NCBI GenBank assembly: GCA_031269945.1
Contig: JAISYK010000011.1
Span: 1-50,640 of the forward strand
Direction: 5' to 3'
Source: Candidatus Endomicrobiellum calonymphae
GTDB taxonomy: Bacteria > Elusimicrobiota > Endomicrobiia > Endomicrobiales > Endomicrobiaceae
Length of the DNA stretch: 50,640 bases
Made by a program: the position numbers and the translations under genes. This document shows positions 20,140-32,709 of the stretch, in pieces (position 1 is the first letter of the stretch; each line of letters starts with the position of its first letter). The notes beneath the pieces are model-generated. The model saw only the letters and a list, made by a program, of their open reading frames with translations, was not told where the DNA came from and ran no database searches.

Positions 20140-21495
20140 ATGAGCATTCCTATTTCAGATTTATGGAAAAAGGTTGTGGATAACATCAAACCGTCCATAA
20201 CTTTAGAGACTTATAATTTATGGGTTAATCCTTTAAAACCTATAGCCCTTGAGAATAGCACTTTCATTCTAGAAGTCCCAAATACTTATTTTTCGCAATG
20301 GATAGTAAACAATCAGCAAGAAAATATAGAACAAACTCTGTCTTGCTCTTGCGGGCACCCAGTAATTTTAGAGCTAAGGCCAAGACAAAATATATCAGAC
20401 ATAGTAAAGGAGGTGAAAGACGTTCCAAAAGATGTGAATACTCCAATTACAATAATACAAAAGGACCAGATAAATCCTAAATATTTCTTTTCTGGATTTG
20501 TTGTCGGTGTATCAAATAGATTTGCACATGGATGTTGCGAGGCGGTTGCCAAAAATCCAGGTAAGCAATTTAATCCACTATTTCTTTACAGCGGAGTGGG
20601 ATTAGGTAAAACACATTTATTACACGCCATAGGAAATTTTATAAAACAGTCAACTTCAAATTTAAAAGTTCTTTATGTTACATGCGAAAAGTTTGTCACA
20701 GAATTCATAGAATCAATTCGCTTCGATAAAATATCGATTTTTAAAGACAAATACAGAAGTTTAGACTGCTTACTTATTGACGATATCCAGTTTTTGGTAG
20801 GTAAAGAAAGTTCTCAAGAAGAATTCTTTCATATGTTTAATAACCTCTTTAATTCAAAAAAGCAAGTCGTTATTTCTTCTGACAGACCGCCAAAAGAACT
20901 TGAAGGTGCTGAGGAAAGGCTCATTTCAAGATTCGAATGGGGTATCATAGCAGACATACAGCCGCCAGATTTAGAAACAAGAATCGCAATTCTACGCAAA
21001 AAAGCTGAGGAAGACAAGATATACACTTCAGATGATGTTATTTTACACATAGCTAAACAGATTAAGTCAAATATAAGACAGCTTGAAGGTTCTCTGTTGA
21101 GACTAAGTGCTTTCTCAAAATTTACAGGTGTACCGTTGACCGCAGATTCTATACAAAAAATTCTTAAAGACGTAATCAAAACAGATGACCATATGAGCAT
21201 AACAATAGAAAATGTACAAAAAATAGTTTCAGAAGAATTTAATTTAGATATGAGAGTTTTAAAATCAAAACGCAGAACAGATGCTATAGCTTTTCCAAGA
21301 CAAATCGCGATGTACCTCATAAGGACATTATCCGATGAATTTTCGACCACAACCATTGGAAATGCCTTCGGAGGAAGAGACCATTCAACCGTTATGCATG
21401 CTTGTAACAAAGTGAAGAAAAAAATGAACTCAAATCCATATTTTAACGCTAAAATTAATCAAATTATAAAAAAAATATATAACGCAGCAGAATGA
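20140..21495 (+). CDS. dnaA: Chromosomal replication initiator DnaA
   Basis: A protein of 451 residues. Domain I (ISDLWKKVVDNIKPSI ... FILEVPNTYFSQWI) is followed by a short linker and the AAA+ domain, with Walker A SGVGLGKTH (about 151-159), Walker B LLIDDIQF (211-218) and ISRFEWG near the sensor region. The C-terminal helix-turn-helix domain carries the DnaA signature IGNAFGGRDHSTVMHACNKV. It binds DnaA boxes with ATP and opens the origin. The gene is complete, which is notable because some obligate symbionts have lost dnaA. The start follows GGAG at good spacing. Confidence 0.97.
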   Translation: MSIPISDLWKKVVDNIKPSITLETYNLWVNPLKPIALENSTFILEVPNTYFSQWIVNNQQENIEQTLSCSCGHPVILELRPRQNISDIVKEVKDVPKDVNTPITIIQKDQINPKYFFSGFVVGVSNRFAHGCCEAVAKNPGKQFNPLFLYSGVGLGKTHLLHAIGNFIKQSTSNLKVLYVTCEKFVTEFIESIRFDKISIFKDKYRSLDCLLIDDIQFLVGKESSQEEFFHMFNNLFNSKKQVVISSDRPPKELEGAEERLISRFEWGIIADIQPPDLETRIAILRKKAEEDKIYTSDDVILHIAKQIKSNIRQLEGSLLRLSAFSKFTGVPLTADSIQKILKDVIKTDDHMSITIENVQKIVSEEFNLDMRVLKSKRRTDAIAFPRQIAMYLIRTLSDEFSTTTIGNAFGGRDHSTVMHACNKVKKKMNSNPYFNAKINQIIKKIYNAAE

Positions 21496-21714
21496 GTATA
21501 ACTCGGTTGATAATATCACATACAGGACCTGTATAACAAAAATTTATTGATAATGCTGATAATACAATGTTGTTATACACATGATTATCTTTGTTAAGGT
21601 TTTGGGAATTTGCACGTATGAATATGTGTTTTTATAGTAGTTACAAGGTTTTCAACAATATACATATTGTTATTGTAATTAAAAAATATTTTGAAATCTA
21701 AGAGGAAAATAATA
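21496..21714 (+). other. Candidate oriC between dnaA and dnaN
   Basis: An AT-rich spacer of 219 bases holding a DnaA box TTATACACA (21573-21581). It also has an odd palindrome ATACAGG-A-CCTGTAT (21520-21534), a perfect 8-bp inverted repeat AACAATAT-AC-ATATTGTT (21654-21671), and repeated GATAAT units near 21510-21562. With the boxes upstream of dnaA this makes a plausible bipartite replication origin. The small number of boxes keeps the call moderate. Confidence 0.55.
21573..21581 (+). promoter_or_regulatory. DnaA box downstream of dnaA
   Basis: TTATACACA, identical to the box at 20108-20116 and matching TTATNCACA. It lies within the dnaA-dnaN spacer next to GATAAT repeats. Confidence 0.6.
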
Positions 21715-22836
21715 ATGAACGTAATTTGTGGAAAAGAAGAACTATTAAAAGGCATACAAACAGTATCTTCAGCAACTTCACATAAAAGCACTCTTCCTGT
21801 GCTATCTAATTTTCTGTTTGAAACTAAAGGAAGTAAGGTAAAACTTTCTTCCACCGACCTTGAAATAGCAGTAGAGTGTTATATTAAAGGTGAGATAATT
21901 GAAGATGGCGGAATTACAATACCTGCCAAAAAACTTTCAGATATTGTAAAAGAGCTTCCTATAGATAAGGAAATAGAAATTAAATCAGATGAAATGAACC
22001 ATATAAACATTACATCTGGAAAATCAAAATTTAACCTTATGGGAATCCCAAAATCTGAATACCCAGTTATACCAGTTTTCCCTAGGGAAAACTGGTTTAC
22101 AATTGAAAAAAAAATGTTTACTCAAATGCTTAAAAAAACTATTTTTTCGGTATCTAAAGATCTACAAAGATACGCTTTAAATGGGGTTTATTTTGTGATG
22201 GATGATAACAAGGTTAGCATGGTCGCCACAGATGGCAAGCGACTTGCTTACGTTACAGCAAATGGTATAAAAGAAATTGCAAAAGGAAAAGCTATAGTTC
22301 CTACAAAAGCTATAAACGATATATTAAGATTGTTGTCTTCTGATATAAAATCTGAAGGTATAAGGGTTAGCATCGCAACCAACCAAATGTCTGTAGAGAT
22401 TGACGATATAGTTTTTCTCTCAACACTTATAGATGGAACTTTTCCAAGCTACGAGCAAATCATACCTAAAAATTTGCAATTTAAAATAAAACTAAACGTT
22501 AAAGATACTCTTGCCGCAGTAAAGCAGATGGCTATCTTAACAGAAAATAGATTTTCATTTAATACGTCGTCGGCTATAAATTTTTATTTTAACACAAACA
22601 TCTTAAAAGTTTCGGCTTCAACGGTGGGAATTGGGTCCGGAGAAGTTAATCTTGAAGTAGAATATAAAAACAAGCCATCAGAAATTAACTTTAATCCTAA
22701 TTTTATAAGAGAAGTTTTACAAAATATTGATGAGGATTTTGCTATGTTTAAATTCACTGACTCTTTAAATCCTGCGCTGATATTTCCAGAAAATAATAAG
22801 GACTACCTTTGCGTTATAATGCCGATGAGAGTTTGA
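21715..22836 (+). CDS. dnaN: DNA polymerase III beta sliding clamp
   Basis: A protein of 373 residues in three clamp repeats. It begins MNVICGKEELLKGIQTVS, continues with KSTLPVLSNFLFETKGSKVKLSSTDLEIAV and IPAKKLSDIVKELP, and ends in YLCVIMPMRV, the typical clamp C-terminus. It encircles DNA and tethers the polymerase. The start at 21715 follows AAGAGGAAAA and fits the family better than an upstream in-frame codon. The coding sequence contains a perfect 26-bp palindrome at 22071-22096, which encodes part of IPVFPRENWFT in the loop after the conserved MGIPKSEYP. The next gene starts 2 bases after the stop. Confidence 0.96.
   Translation: MNVICGKEELLKGIQTVSSATSHKSTLPVLSNFLFETKGSKVKLSSTDLEIAVECYIKGEIIEDGGITIPAKKLSDIVKELPIDKEIEIKSDEMNHINITSGKSKFNLMGIPKSEYPVIPVFPRENWFTIEKKMFTQMLKKTIFSVSKDLQRYALNGVYFVMDDNKVSMVATDGKRLAYVTANGIKEIAKGKAIVPTKAINDILRLLSSDIKSEGIRVSIATNQMSVEIDDIVFLSTLIDGTFPSYEQIIPKNLQFKIKLNVKDTLAAVKQMAILTENRFSFNTSSAINFYFNTNILKVSASTVGIGSGEVNLEVEYKNKPSEINFNPNFIREVLQNIDEDFAMFKFTDSLNPALIFPENNKDYLCVIMPMRV
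22071..22096 (+). repeat. Perfect 26-bp palindrome inside dnaN
   Basis: Two 13-base arms (ACCAGTTTTCCCT followed at once by its reverse complement) with no spacer. The frame stays open through it, and it encodes an extra-looking PVFPRENW segment. A cruciform or a long mRNA hairpin can form. Confidence 0.9.
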
Positions 22837-22838
22837 GT

Positions 22839-23111
22839 ATGTCATGGACGCCGTCAGAAGAAATAATAAACTTATTAAGAGAACAATTAGGACTGGACGA
22901 CGTCTTCTTCACGTTAGAGAAAGTTTGGGATAGAGAAGTTGGTATAGAAGGCGTAGAGATAACTGGATATAAAAATGGAACAATTTTTGCTCGAACGCAA
23001 AGTTCAGTTGCAAATTATGAAATTACAATCCGCAAAGGAGAGATAGTAAAGAGATTAAATCAGTACATAAGCGGACAAAAAATAAAAAATATAAAGATAA
23101 GCATAAAATGA
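22839..23111 (+). CDS. DUF721 / DciA-like protein
   Basis: A protein of 90 residues with the DUF721 fold pattern: a WTPSEEIINLLREQLGL helix, VWDREVGIEGVEITGYKNGTIFARTQSSVANYEI, and a closing KNIKISIK strand. DUF721 proteins include DciA, the helicase-operator protein that helps load DnaB in bacteria lacking DnaC/DnaI. Its position directly behind dnaN (ATG 2 bases after the dnaN stop) and before gyrB, where recF often sits, supports a replication role. No recF is seen here. The DciA assignment is inference from family and context. Confidence 0.8.
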   Translation: MSWTPSEEIINLLREQLGLDDVFFTLEKVWDREVGIEGVEITGYKNGTIFARTQSSVANYEITIRKGEIVKRLNQYISGQKIKNIKISIK

Positions 23112-23215
23112 AACTTGTATAGCTTTAATGTTTAAAAATAGAGAAAATATGTGGATATGACCATTCGTTTTTTGAAGAGGTTAATAAGATAATAAAGATA
23201 AAAGATATTCTTTAA

Positions 23216-25759
<2,544 letters not shown>

Positions 25760-27027
25760 GTAACTGCAATTAAAAATGAAATTAAACCTGGGATTTATTA
25801 TTTGAATAATTTGGAAAGTATCTTAGATGGTTGGGGATCAGATTATAGAGTTGTGAATTTTAGTGATTTAGGTTATAAAGTAGGGCGGATGATGGCTTTT
25901 TAGAAAGAAAACTAGATTTAATTTATAAATTTAGGGAAAAGTGTTATCAAGACAATTCAAATTTGGATCTTTTCACCTTAATCTAGTCTTGAATTTAGAA
26001 GATTTGGTTTTAATATATGTGCAGATGTTTTGTTTTAGCAGGTGCAGTTTCATTTGATAATAAAATATAAGAATTATATACAATGAAATTAGTAGAGATG
26101 TAGAATGTATATCTTCTGTTGTTTGTTTCATAAAAATTGCCTATAAAAAACATTGAATGAGGTGGTAGGATGTGGAAATTATCATCTTTAGCAAGTAAAA
26201 CAATTCGTTCACTTTAGAAATATAGGGATTTGCTAGAAAAGATCTTTCTAATTTTTAATTTTTTTCTTCTCTTGCAATGCGATAAGAGGGGCCATTTTCT
26301 ATAGGAATAGAAGAGTCTCAAGCCCACTTTTACTGAAGTGTTCGGATTTGTGAAATTAGAGAGAGGTAAAGACTCTTTAAAAGAAGCGAAAAAAATAAAC
26401 GTAGGTGAAGTTACAAGTGTTAGAAAAGTGACTGAAGCTTCTCTAGAGATGTTTGAGAATGGACATTCACACATTTAAATACGTTGAAAAGGCTTCATAG
26501 AATTCTCTTATTTGAGGATTTGCTATAAAAAAAGAACAAAAAGTAAAAAAGAATTTAAAAAAGTTAAAATTTTATGAGAAAGACCTTCTAGTGTGACCAA
26601 GAAACGATATTATGTGTCACCTCTGTAAGTAAAAGCGTGCTGGAATTTTTGGGTAAGCATGGGAAGTATATCAAAATTAAAAAAATTTGATCTTACATAT
26701 GTTAAGGCTATGAAAAAATTTGCAGATGCAATGAAATAGCAGTCATCTATAAATTGTTTTGGATGGTTTTTTAAAAATCTGTTGTAAACTTAAAGACTTT
26801 TTCTGAAAATTCAGAAATCAACAGAAAGTCATTAGGTGTAATACTAAAAAATAGTAAATAAAATTATATGTAGATTTTAATGAAAGGGGTGAAAAGTGAC
26901 TCGACAAGGCGTGTATTTCTATGAACTTGTAAATGCAGTGGAGAATAAAAAGGTCTTGATTTTAAGTATTGATAGACGATAAAAAAAGTTTACGATAAAT
27001 TTTTCACAATACAGAAGAGGATGAGGA
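25760..27027 (+). other. Decayed, unassigned sequence between gyrB and gyrA
   Basis: There is no intact gene in 1.27 kb. Readable plus-strand fragments include LDGWGSDYRVVNFSDLGYK near 25820, FTEVFGFVKLERGKDSLKEA near 26330 (an open run of about 50 codons ending in HSHI) and MGSISKLKKFDLTYVKAM near 26660. They look like remnants of one or more genes once transcribed with gyrB-gyrA, but I cannot name them. gyrA has its own GAGGATGAGG ribosome site. Confidence 0.45.
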
Positions 27028-29511
27028 ATGGTAAAAGATATCAATAAGCAGGAAGGAGCAGTAACTTCCGAGATTGCTGCTACAAATATTATACCGCGAA
27101 ATATTGAAGATGAAATGAAAAGCTCCTATATTGACTACGCTATGAGTGTGATAGTTGGCAGAGCTTTACCAGATGTTCGAGACGGATTAAAACCTGTTCA
27201 CAGAAGAATACTTTACGCGATGAAGGAAATGGGATTAAAGCATAACAGTACATATAAAAAATCTGCTAGAGTTGTTGGAGATGTGTTAGGTAAATATCAT
27301 CCTCACGGCGATGCAGCGGTTTACAGTGCTATGGTCAGGATGGTACAAGATTTTTCGTTGAGATATCCAATGATTGATGGGCAAGGAAACTTCGGAAGTA
27401 TAGACGGCGATTTTGCGGCAGCTATGCGTTATACTGAAGTGAGAATGGATGCGATTACTGATGAAATGCTTGCGGATTTAGATAAAAACACCGTTAATTT
27501 TATTCCTAATTACGACGGTTCTTTAAAAGAGCCTGTTGTACTTCCAACGAAGCTTCCCGGTCTTTTGATTAATGGGTCAGCGGGTATAGCTGTGGGTATG
27601 GCTACCAACATTCCAACTCACAATATCGGCGAAGTTAGTGATGCTTTAATAGCTTTAATTGACGATGAGAAACTCTCAATTTCACAGATAGCGAAATATA
27701 TTAAGGGTCCAGATTTTCCTACTGGAGCGATGATCTTAGGTAAAAACGGAATTAATGATTATATGGAAAATGGTAGAGGCTCCGTAAAAATAAGATCTAA
27801 AGCTTATGTAGAAGAAATTAAGGGTGGTAGGGAAACAATAATAGTGAATGAAATTCCTTATCAAATTAATAAGGCGAATCTTGTAAGTTCTATCGCTGAT
27901 TTAGTGAAAAATAAAAAAATTGATGGAATTTCTGATTTGTGCGACGAATCTGATCGTCATGGTATAAGAATAGTTATTGAAGTTAAAAGGGACGCAAATG
28001 CACAGATTGTTCTAAATCAGTTGTATAAACACACTCAGATGCAGTCGTCATTTGGCATTATAATGCTAGCACTTGTAAATAACAAACCTAAAGTTATGAA
28101 TATCAAGGAAATTTTAACTTATCATATTGAGCATAGAAAAGCTGTTATTACGAGAAGAACGGAATTTGATTTACAAAAAGCTGAAAATAAATTGCATATT
28201 TTGGAAGGCTTAACAATAGCAATTGATAATATTGATAGTGTTATTAAGTGTATTAAAGAATCTTCAGATGAAAATATTGCACGTTCAAATTTGATGTCAA
28301 AATTTCTTTTGACCAAGGTTCAGACTGAGGCTATTTTGGAAATGAAAATTCGACAATTGACTGGATTAAAAAGGAGAGAAATTGAAAATGAGCGATTGGA
28401 TACTGCAAAACTTATTGGAGAACTTCGCTCTATATTGGCGAACTCAAGAAAAATTTTGGCTATAATTAAAGATGAGATTATCAATATAAAAAAAAAATAT
28501 AGTGATAAGAGAAGAACGCAGATTCAAATTGAAGAAGCTAGCTTTAATATTGAAGATTTAATTCAAAAAGAAGAAGTTGCGGTTACAATGTCGCATTCCG
28601 GATATATTAAACGTATATCGCTTGACATCTACAAAGCACAAAATAGAGGTGGACGAGGTATAGCTGGTATGAATACGAAGGAAGAAGATTTTGTAGAAAA
28701 TTTATTTATTACAAGCTCTCATTCCTATATACTATTTTTTACTACGCGTGGAAGGTTGTACTGGAATAGAGTTTACGCGATTCCTGAGGGTGCAAGGACG
28801 TCAAAAGGGAAGGCTATAGTGAATTTTTTGCAGTTTCAAGAAACTGAAGAAAAAATCACTGCGCTAATCCCGATAAGATCTTTTAATTTTGAGCATATTA
28901 AAAATGAATATCTGCTTATGTGTACAAAGGAAGGCATAATTAAAAAAATTGCTCTTGATAAGTTCGCAAACCCTAGGAAAGGCGGTATAATAGCGATTAA
29001 ACTTGAAGAAGGAGATGTTTTAAAAGAAGTGAAAACTATAGAGAAAAAGTTTGAAGTTATAATCGCAACTAAGAAAGGTATAGCTATAAAATTTAAAGAA
29101 GGTGATGTACGTGCAATTGGGCGAAATTCTATAGGAGTAAAGGGCATTTCTCTTGATAAGGACGATGAAGTTGTAGGCATGGAAGTTTTTTCTTCAAACG
29201 ATGTTTTTTTATCTGTGTCTGAAAACGGCTATGGTAAGAGAACTGAAGTAGGGAAGTATCGTCTGCAAAGAAGAGGAGGACGTGGAGTTATAAATATGCA
29301 GACAACAGAAAGGAACGGGAATATTGTTGGAATTAAGAGGGCAAACGATAGCGAAGAAATAATGATTATCACGCAAAAGGGTATAACTATAAGACTTAGA
29401 GCTAAAAATATATCTATTATAGGAAGAAACACGCAGGGTGTTCGTCTTGTACGTCTTGACGGTGGAGATAAAGTGGCCAAAGTGGCAGCGATAACTAAGA
29501 GCGGCTTCTGA
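27028..29511 (+). CDS. gyrA: DNA gyrase subunit A
   Basis: A protein of 827 residues. The breakage-reunion domain shows [56 protein letters not shown] and the catalytic tyrosine in [11 protein letters not shown]. The C-terminal DNA-wrapping beta-pinwheel is present, with repeats such as [13 protein letters not shown] and [16 protein letters not shown]; the QRRGGRGV block corresponds to the GyrA box and favours gyrase over ParC. Intact, with a strong upstream ribosome site. The gene downstream is a minus-strand permease remnant. Confidence 0.96.
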   Translation: MVKDINKQEGAVTSEIAATNIIPRNIEDEMKSSYIDYAMSVIVGRALPDVRDGLKPVHRRILYAMKEMGLKHNSTYKKSARVVGDVLGKYHPHGDAAVYSAMVRMVQDFSLRYPMIDGQGNFGSIDGDFAAAMRYTEVRMDAITDEMLADLDKNTVNFIPNYDGSLKEPVVLPTKLPGLLINGSAGIAVGMATNIPTHNIGEVSDALIALIDDEKLSISQIAKYIKGPDFPTGAMILGKNGINDYMENGRGSVKIRSKAYVEEIKGGRETIIVNEIPYQINKANLVSSIADLVKNKKIDGISDLCDESDRHGIRIVIEVKRDANAQIVLNQLYKHTQMQSSFGIIMLALVNNKPKVMNIKEILTYHIEHRKAVITRRTEFDLQKAENKLHILEGLTIAIDNIDSVIKCIKESSDENIARSNLMSKFLLTKVQTEAILEMKIRQLTGLKRREIENERLDTAKLIGELRSILANSRKILAIIKDEIINIKKKYSDKRRTQIQIEEASFNIEDLIQKEEVAVTMSHSGYIKRISLDIYKAQNRGGRGIAGMNTKEEDFVENLFITSSHSYILFFTTRGRLYWNRVYAIPEGARTSKGKAIVNFLQFQETEEKITALIPIRSFNFEHIKNEYLLMCTKEGIIKKIALDKFANPRKGGIIAIKLEEGDVLKEVKTIEKKFEVIIATKKGIAIKFKEGDVRAIGRNSIGVKGISLDKDDEVVGMEVFSSNDVFLSVSENGYGKRTEVGKYRLQRRGGRGVINMQTTERNGNIVGIKRANDSEEIMIITQKGITIRLRAKNISIIGRNTQGVRLVRLDGGDKVAKVAAITKSGF

Positions 29512-29592
29512 ATAAAATAGAAAATAGCACAGAATACGAGAATTTAGCTAAAACAAGACTCAAGAGTCATGGAGTAAAAATAACTTTATTGT

Positions 29593-31000
29593 TTAGGATC
29601 GTTTATGATCATTTGATTTTTTAATCTTAGAAGTTTTGTACCCTATGTAAACTGCTAGTACCTAAATTGAAAGAGCGATAACTTGTTTTGGCATCGAAAC
29701 TTGTGGCGATATTGCCATAACAACCAAGATGAAAAAGATGAATATTAGAGAAACATAATTTGAGTATGGGTAGAGGGGTGATGGGAATAAAGTTTTTTGG
29801 TTTTCAAGTTTTTTTTTGATTTTTAGACTTAATATGGGATATTGAAATTAACATCCAGTCGAGAATAATGTATATAATTACAAAACTCGTAATTGTCTTA
29901 AAAGCTGCAGACCAGTTTGGCATAAAATAATTCAGCGGCACCACTGAAAATGTCAATATTCCAGATAACAAAATAGCTGCGATAGACACTCCGTTTTTGG
30001 TTGTTTTTGTGAAAATTTGCGGTGCGTTATTTTGCAGGGCAAGGCCGTAAATCGTACGACTATTACTATAAATGCAACTGCTGTAAACCGATAAAGCGGA
30101 TGTTAAAATGATGAAGTTGAGCGTCCACGCGGTACATTACACATATACTTAAACCCTATTTTTGTCAAATATCATTACGAATGGACTGTCATTGGCGTTT
30201 AAAATTGCTCCAGTGATAAAGCGATAAGAGTATGATGACCAAAGAGGAGCATGTATAAAGAAATATGATGCATGATACTACCTGATTGGTGGCTTTTGGA
30301 ATAGTTTTTTTAGGATCTAATGTTTCGGCTGCGGTAACACCCACTAATTCTAAACCGCCAAATGCGAAGATTACTGTTGGCATTGCCGTCATAAATTCGA
30401 CAACCCCGTGCGGAAAAAACCCTCTAAAAATAGAATCCCCTGTATGTTTACCTGCCGCCGACCACAAATTTTTAAAAGTTGATCCATCAATTAAACTTGA
30501 GGTTGCTATTAATATGTACAGTCCTGTTAGAATCGTTGCACACATTGCTATAATTTTAACGATCGCAAACCAGAATTCTATCTCAGCGTAAGCTTTTACA
30601 GTAGTGAGATTTACTATATTTGTAAAAATGAAAAAAAAGAGAGTTGTTTTCCATGTTTCTAGTGTTGGGACCCAGTAGTGGACATAAGCTGACATAGCTG
30701 TTAACTCTGCTATACCTAGCATAACATATATAATCCAATAGTTCCAGCCTGCTAAAAATCCTGGGAAATCCCCCAGTATTTATTTGCAAAATGACTAAGA
30801 GAACCAGCAACAGGTTCTTCCGTGTTCATTTCACCAAATTGGCGCATAATTGAAAAAATCAAAGTACCAGCGAATATATAACCCAAAATAACTGCTGGGC
30901 CTGCTATAAAAATTGCACTTCCGGTTGATAAAAATAAGCCTGTGCCGATAGTACCTCTGATTGAGATGAACTCTGAATATGGCGATTTGTCAATTTGCAT
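29593..31000 (-). pseudogene. Amino acid permease (APC family, LysP/AroP-like), decayed
   Basis: On the minus strand the N-terminus reads ISIRGTIGTGLFLSTGSAIF (family: IAIGGTIGTGLF). It continues with GEMNTEEPVAGSLSHFANKYW, then after a frameshift PGFLAGWNYWIIYVMLGIAELTA, VKAYAEIEFWFAIVKI, FGGLELVGVTAAETLDPKKTIPKA, and after further breaks VVPLNYFMPNWSAAFKTITSF, LDWMLISISHIKSKN and PSPLYPYSNYVSLIFIFFILVV, closing near 29593. This order is that of a 12-helix amino acid:H+ symporter. At least three frame changes and an internal gap near 30000-30190 show it is inactive. The open 177-codon piece at 30189-30722 is the best preserved part. Confidence 0.9.
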
Positions 31001-31796
31001 TTTAGATTGCTTTTATGCAGTTGTGACATATATAATAATCCCCCCTATAATAAAACTATAAAACTATAAATAAGGTGAGAACAGAACGTAAACAAAAATA
31101 TTAAATTAATTATTTTAATTGATTATTAATGTCATGGTCATGTTATTTATATTATGCCTATTTGTACCGATAATATACACTCGTGTGATTGTACAAAAAT
31201 TTAAAAAATAAATCTCCAATTTTAGTGATGACTGTTTGTATTATTTTAAGTAAAACTGGTTTGATGTTTTTTGAAGTAATACATAATGTACATATAAACT
31301 CTGTATCTGTTTTTGAGGTAGAAAGTGTAAGTTGGGATAAAAAAAGATAGTAACAGGACTTACTTTTGAATGCTCTGACACAAAATTGTTATCTTAAGAT
31401 ATAATTGAGAAGATTATTGATAAAAGAGCACGAATTTTTCAGTAAATATTTTAAAAAATGTATTTTTTATGGGATAATAGAATTTATAAAATCATTGAAA
31501 AAGAAAGATGTTTTAGGTGGTGGGGGGGCTTGTTACAGGTTTTTATTTATTTGTCAAAAGATATATACATAAGTTGTTTGATACAATTATTGTAAGGAAT
31601 ATGATTAAAAAATTAAACTTCATCCAAAACCTTATTTGGCTGCTATAAAAAATTTAAAAATTTTTTCAAAAGAATGTAGAGAAAACGTTCCGTATGGAAT
31701 AAAATCGTCAAAAGTCGCAAAAATATATCGTTTTGTGCTGTAAGCTTACAAACTGCCGACAACTGTAACTGTGCTACTATCTAAGGCCGGTGTTAA
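31001..31796. other. Mostly gene-free region with one short decayed fragment
   Basis: AT-rich spacer between the permease and parA remnants. Near 31610-31741 a plus-strand fragment reads KLHPKPYLAAIKNLKIF and then ENVPYGIKSSKVAKIYRFVL before a stop; one base change from an ATG at 31603 would open it. I cannot name its family. A G7 run lies in GGTGGTGGGGGGG near 31520. Confidence 0.4.
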
Positions 31797-32575
31797 TGTT
31801 TGATGTTCATGGAGATAATGGAAATTACGACCGCAATCAATCTTGTAGTTGGTCTGTGTGGTGCATTTTGGATGTGAATGTTTGCTAGTTAATATGTGTG
31901 GGTGGGTGGTGTGGATCTGCAAAATAATACGACTAAACTGAGCTGGGAATTGATAAGAATAGCATTGAAATGGATATTTATGATGCTTTAGTTAGGAATT
32001 ATTTTAGGAAATATTCTTAAGAGCACTGTTTCAAAATTGAATTGATCTTGTGTCTGCGACTACAGCTTTGAGCGGATCTGAAGTAAATTTGGCAAATATG
32101 AGCAACAAGAGAGAAGAAATTGAAATTTGCATCGAAAAATTTTATGGAATGTATGAATATGAATATATTGTCATAGATTGCCCTCCGTCCCTCGCACTAC
32201 TTATAATAAATGCTTTAGTTGCAGCTGGTAGTATTTAATTCCTATGGAATGTGAATTTTTGCATTAGAAGGATTAGGGCAACTTTCGTAAACTGTATCTG
32301 TATTGATGCAGAACTACGATTTAGAGTTAAGATGGTGTTCCATGCACAGTGAGTGTATGTATGGATTACAGAAATAATTTAATATAGTGAAGCATGTGAT
32401 ATGGAGGGTAAAAAGTTTATGAAACAAAAAAATATCAAGGATAGTAAAGCTTGTTGCGTAGGCACCAAGTTTTGGAGAGTCTGTTTTGCCTTATGGTTCA
32501 TCGTGTAAAGGTACTTGAACCTATTCGTATTTTACAAAAAAGTTTCTTGAAAGACGAATTTAGAAAAGTATTTTA
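31797..32575 (+). pseudogene. parA: Chromosome partitioning ATPase ParA/Soj, decayed
   Basis: Ordered pieces of ParA are readable in different frames: ITTAINLVVGLCG (after the ruined Walker A, near 31825), GIDKNSIEMDIYDALVRN (near 31950), then an open run ATTALSGSEVNLANMSNKRE ... YEYIVIDCPPSLALLIINAL (32050-32238, Walker B), MECEFFALEGLGQLS-like sequence, and APSFGESVLPYGSSCKGT near 32470. Several stops and frameshifts separate them and the P-loop is lost. The parB remnant follows about 130 bases later, so an entire parAB operon has been inactivated. Confidence 0.9.
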
Positions 32576-32709
32576 ATTAAGTTATTAAGTTTTAGGTTGC
32601 ATGATTTGAATATAATAAATGTGCAATATTGAAAGTTCTGTTTTGTGTTAAGTTTGATCGGTAGTGTTGATATTTTTTGTTAATTAATAAAAAGGAGATA
32701 GGAGAGGTT

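Noticed and set aside
20829-21410. Long (193-codon) minus-strand frame inside dnaA
   Set aside because: It is antisense to conserved dnaA motifs; such shadows are expected in this codon usage.
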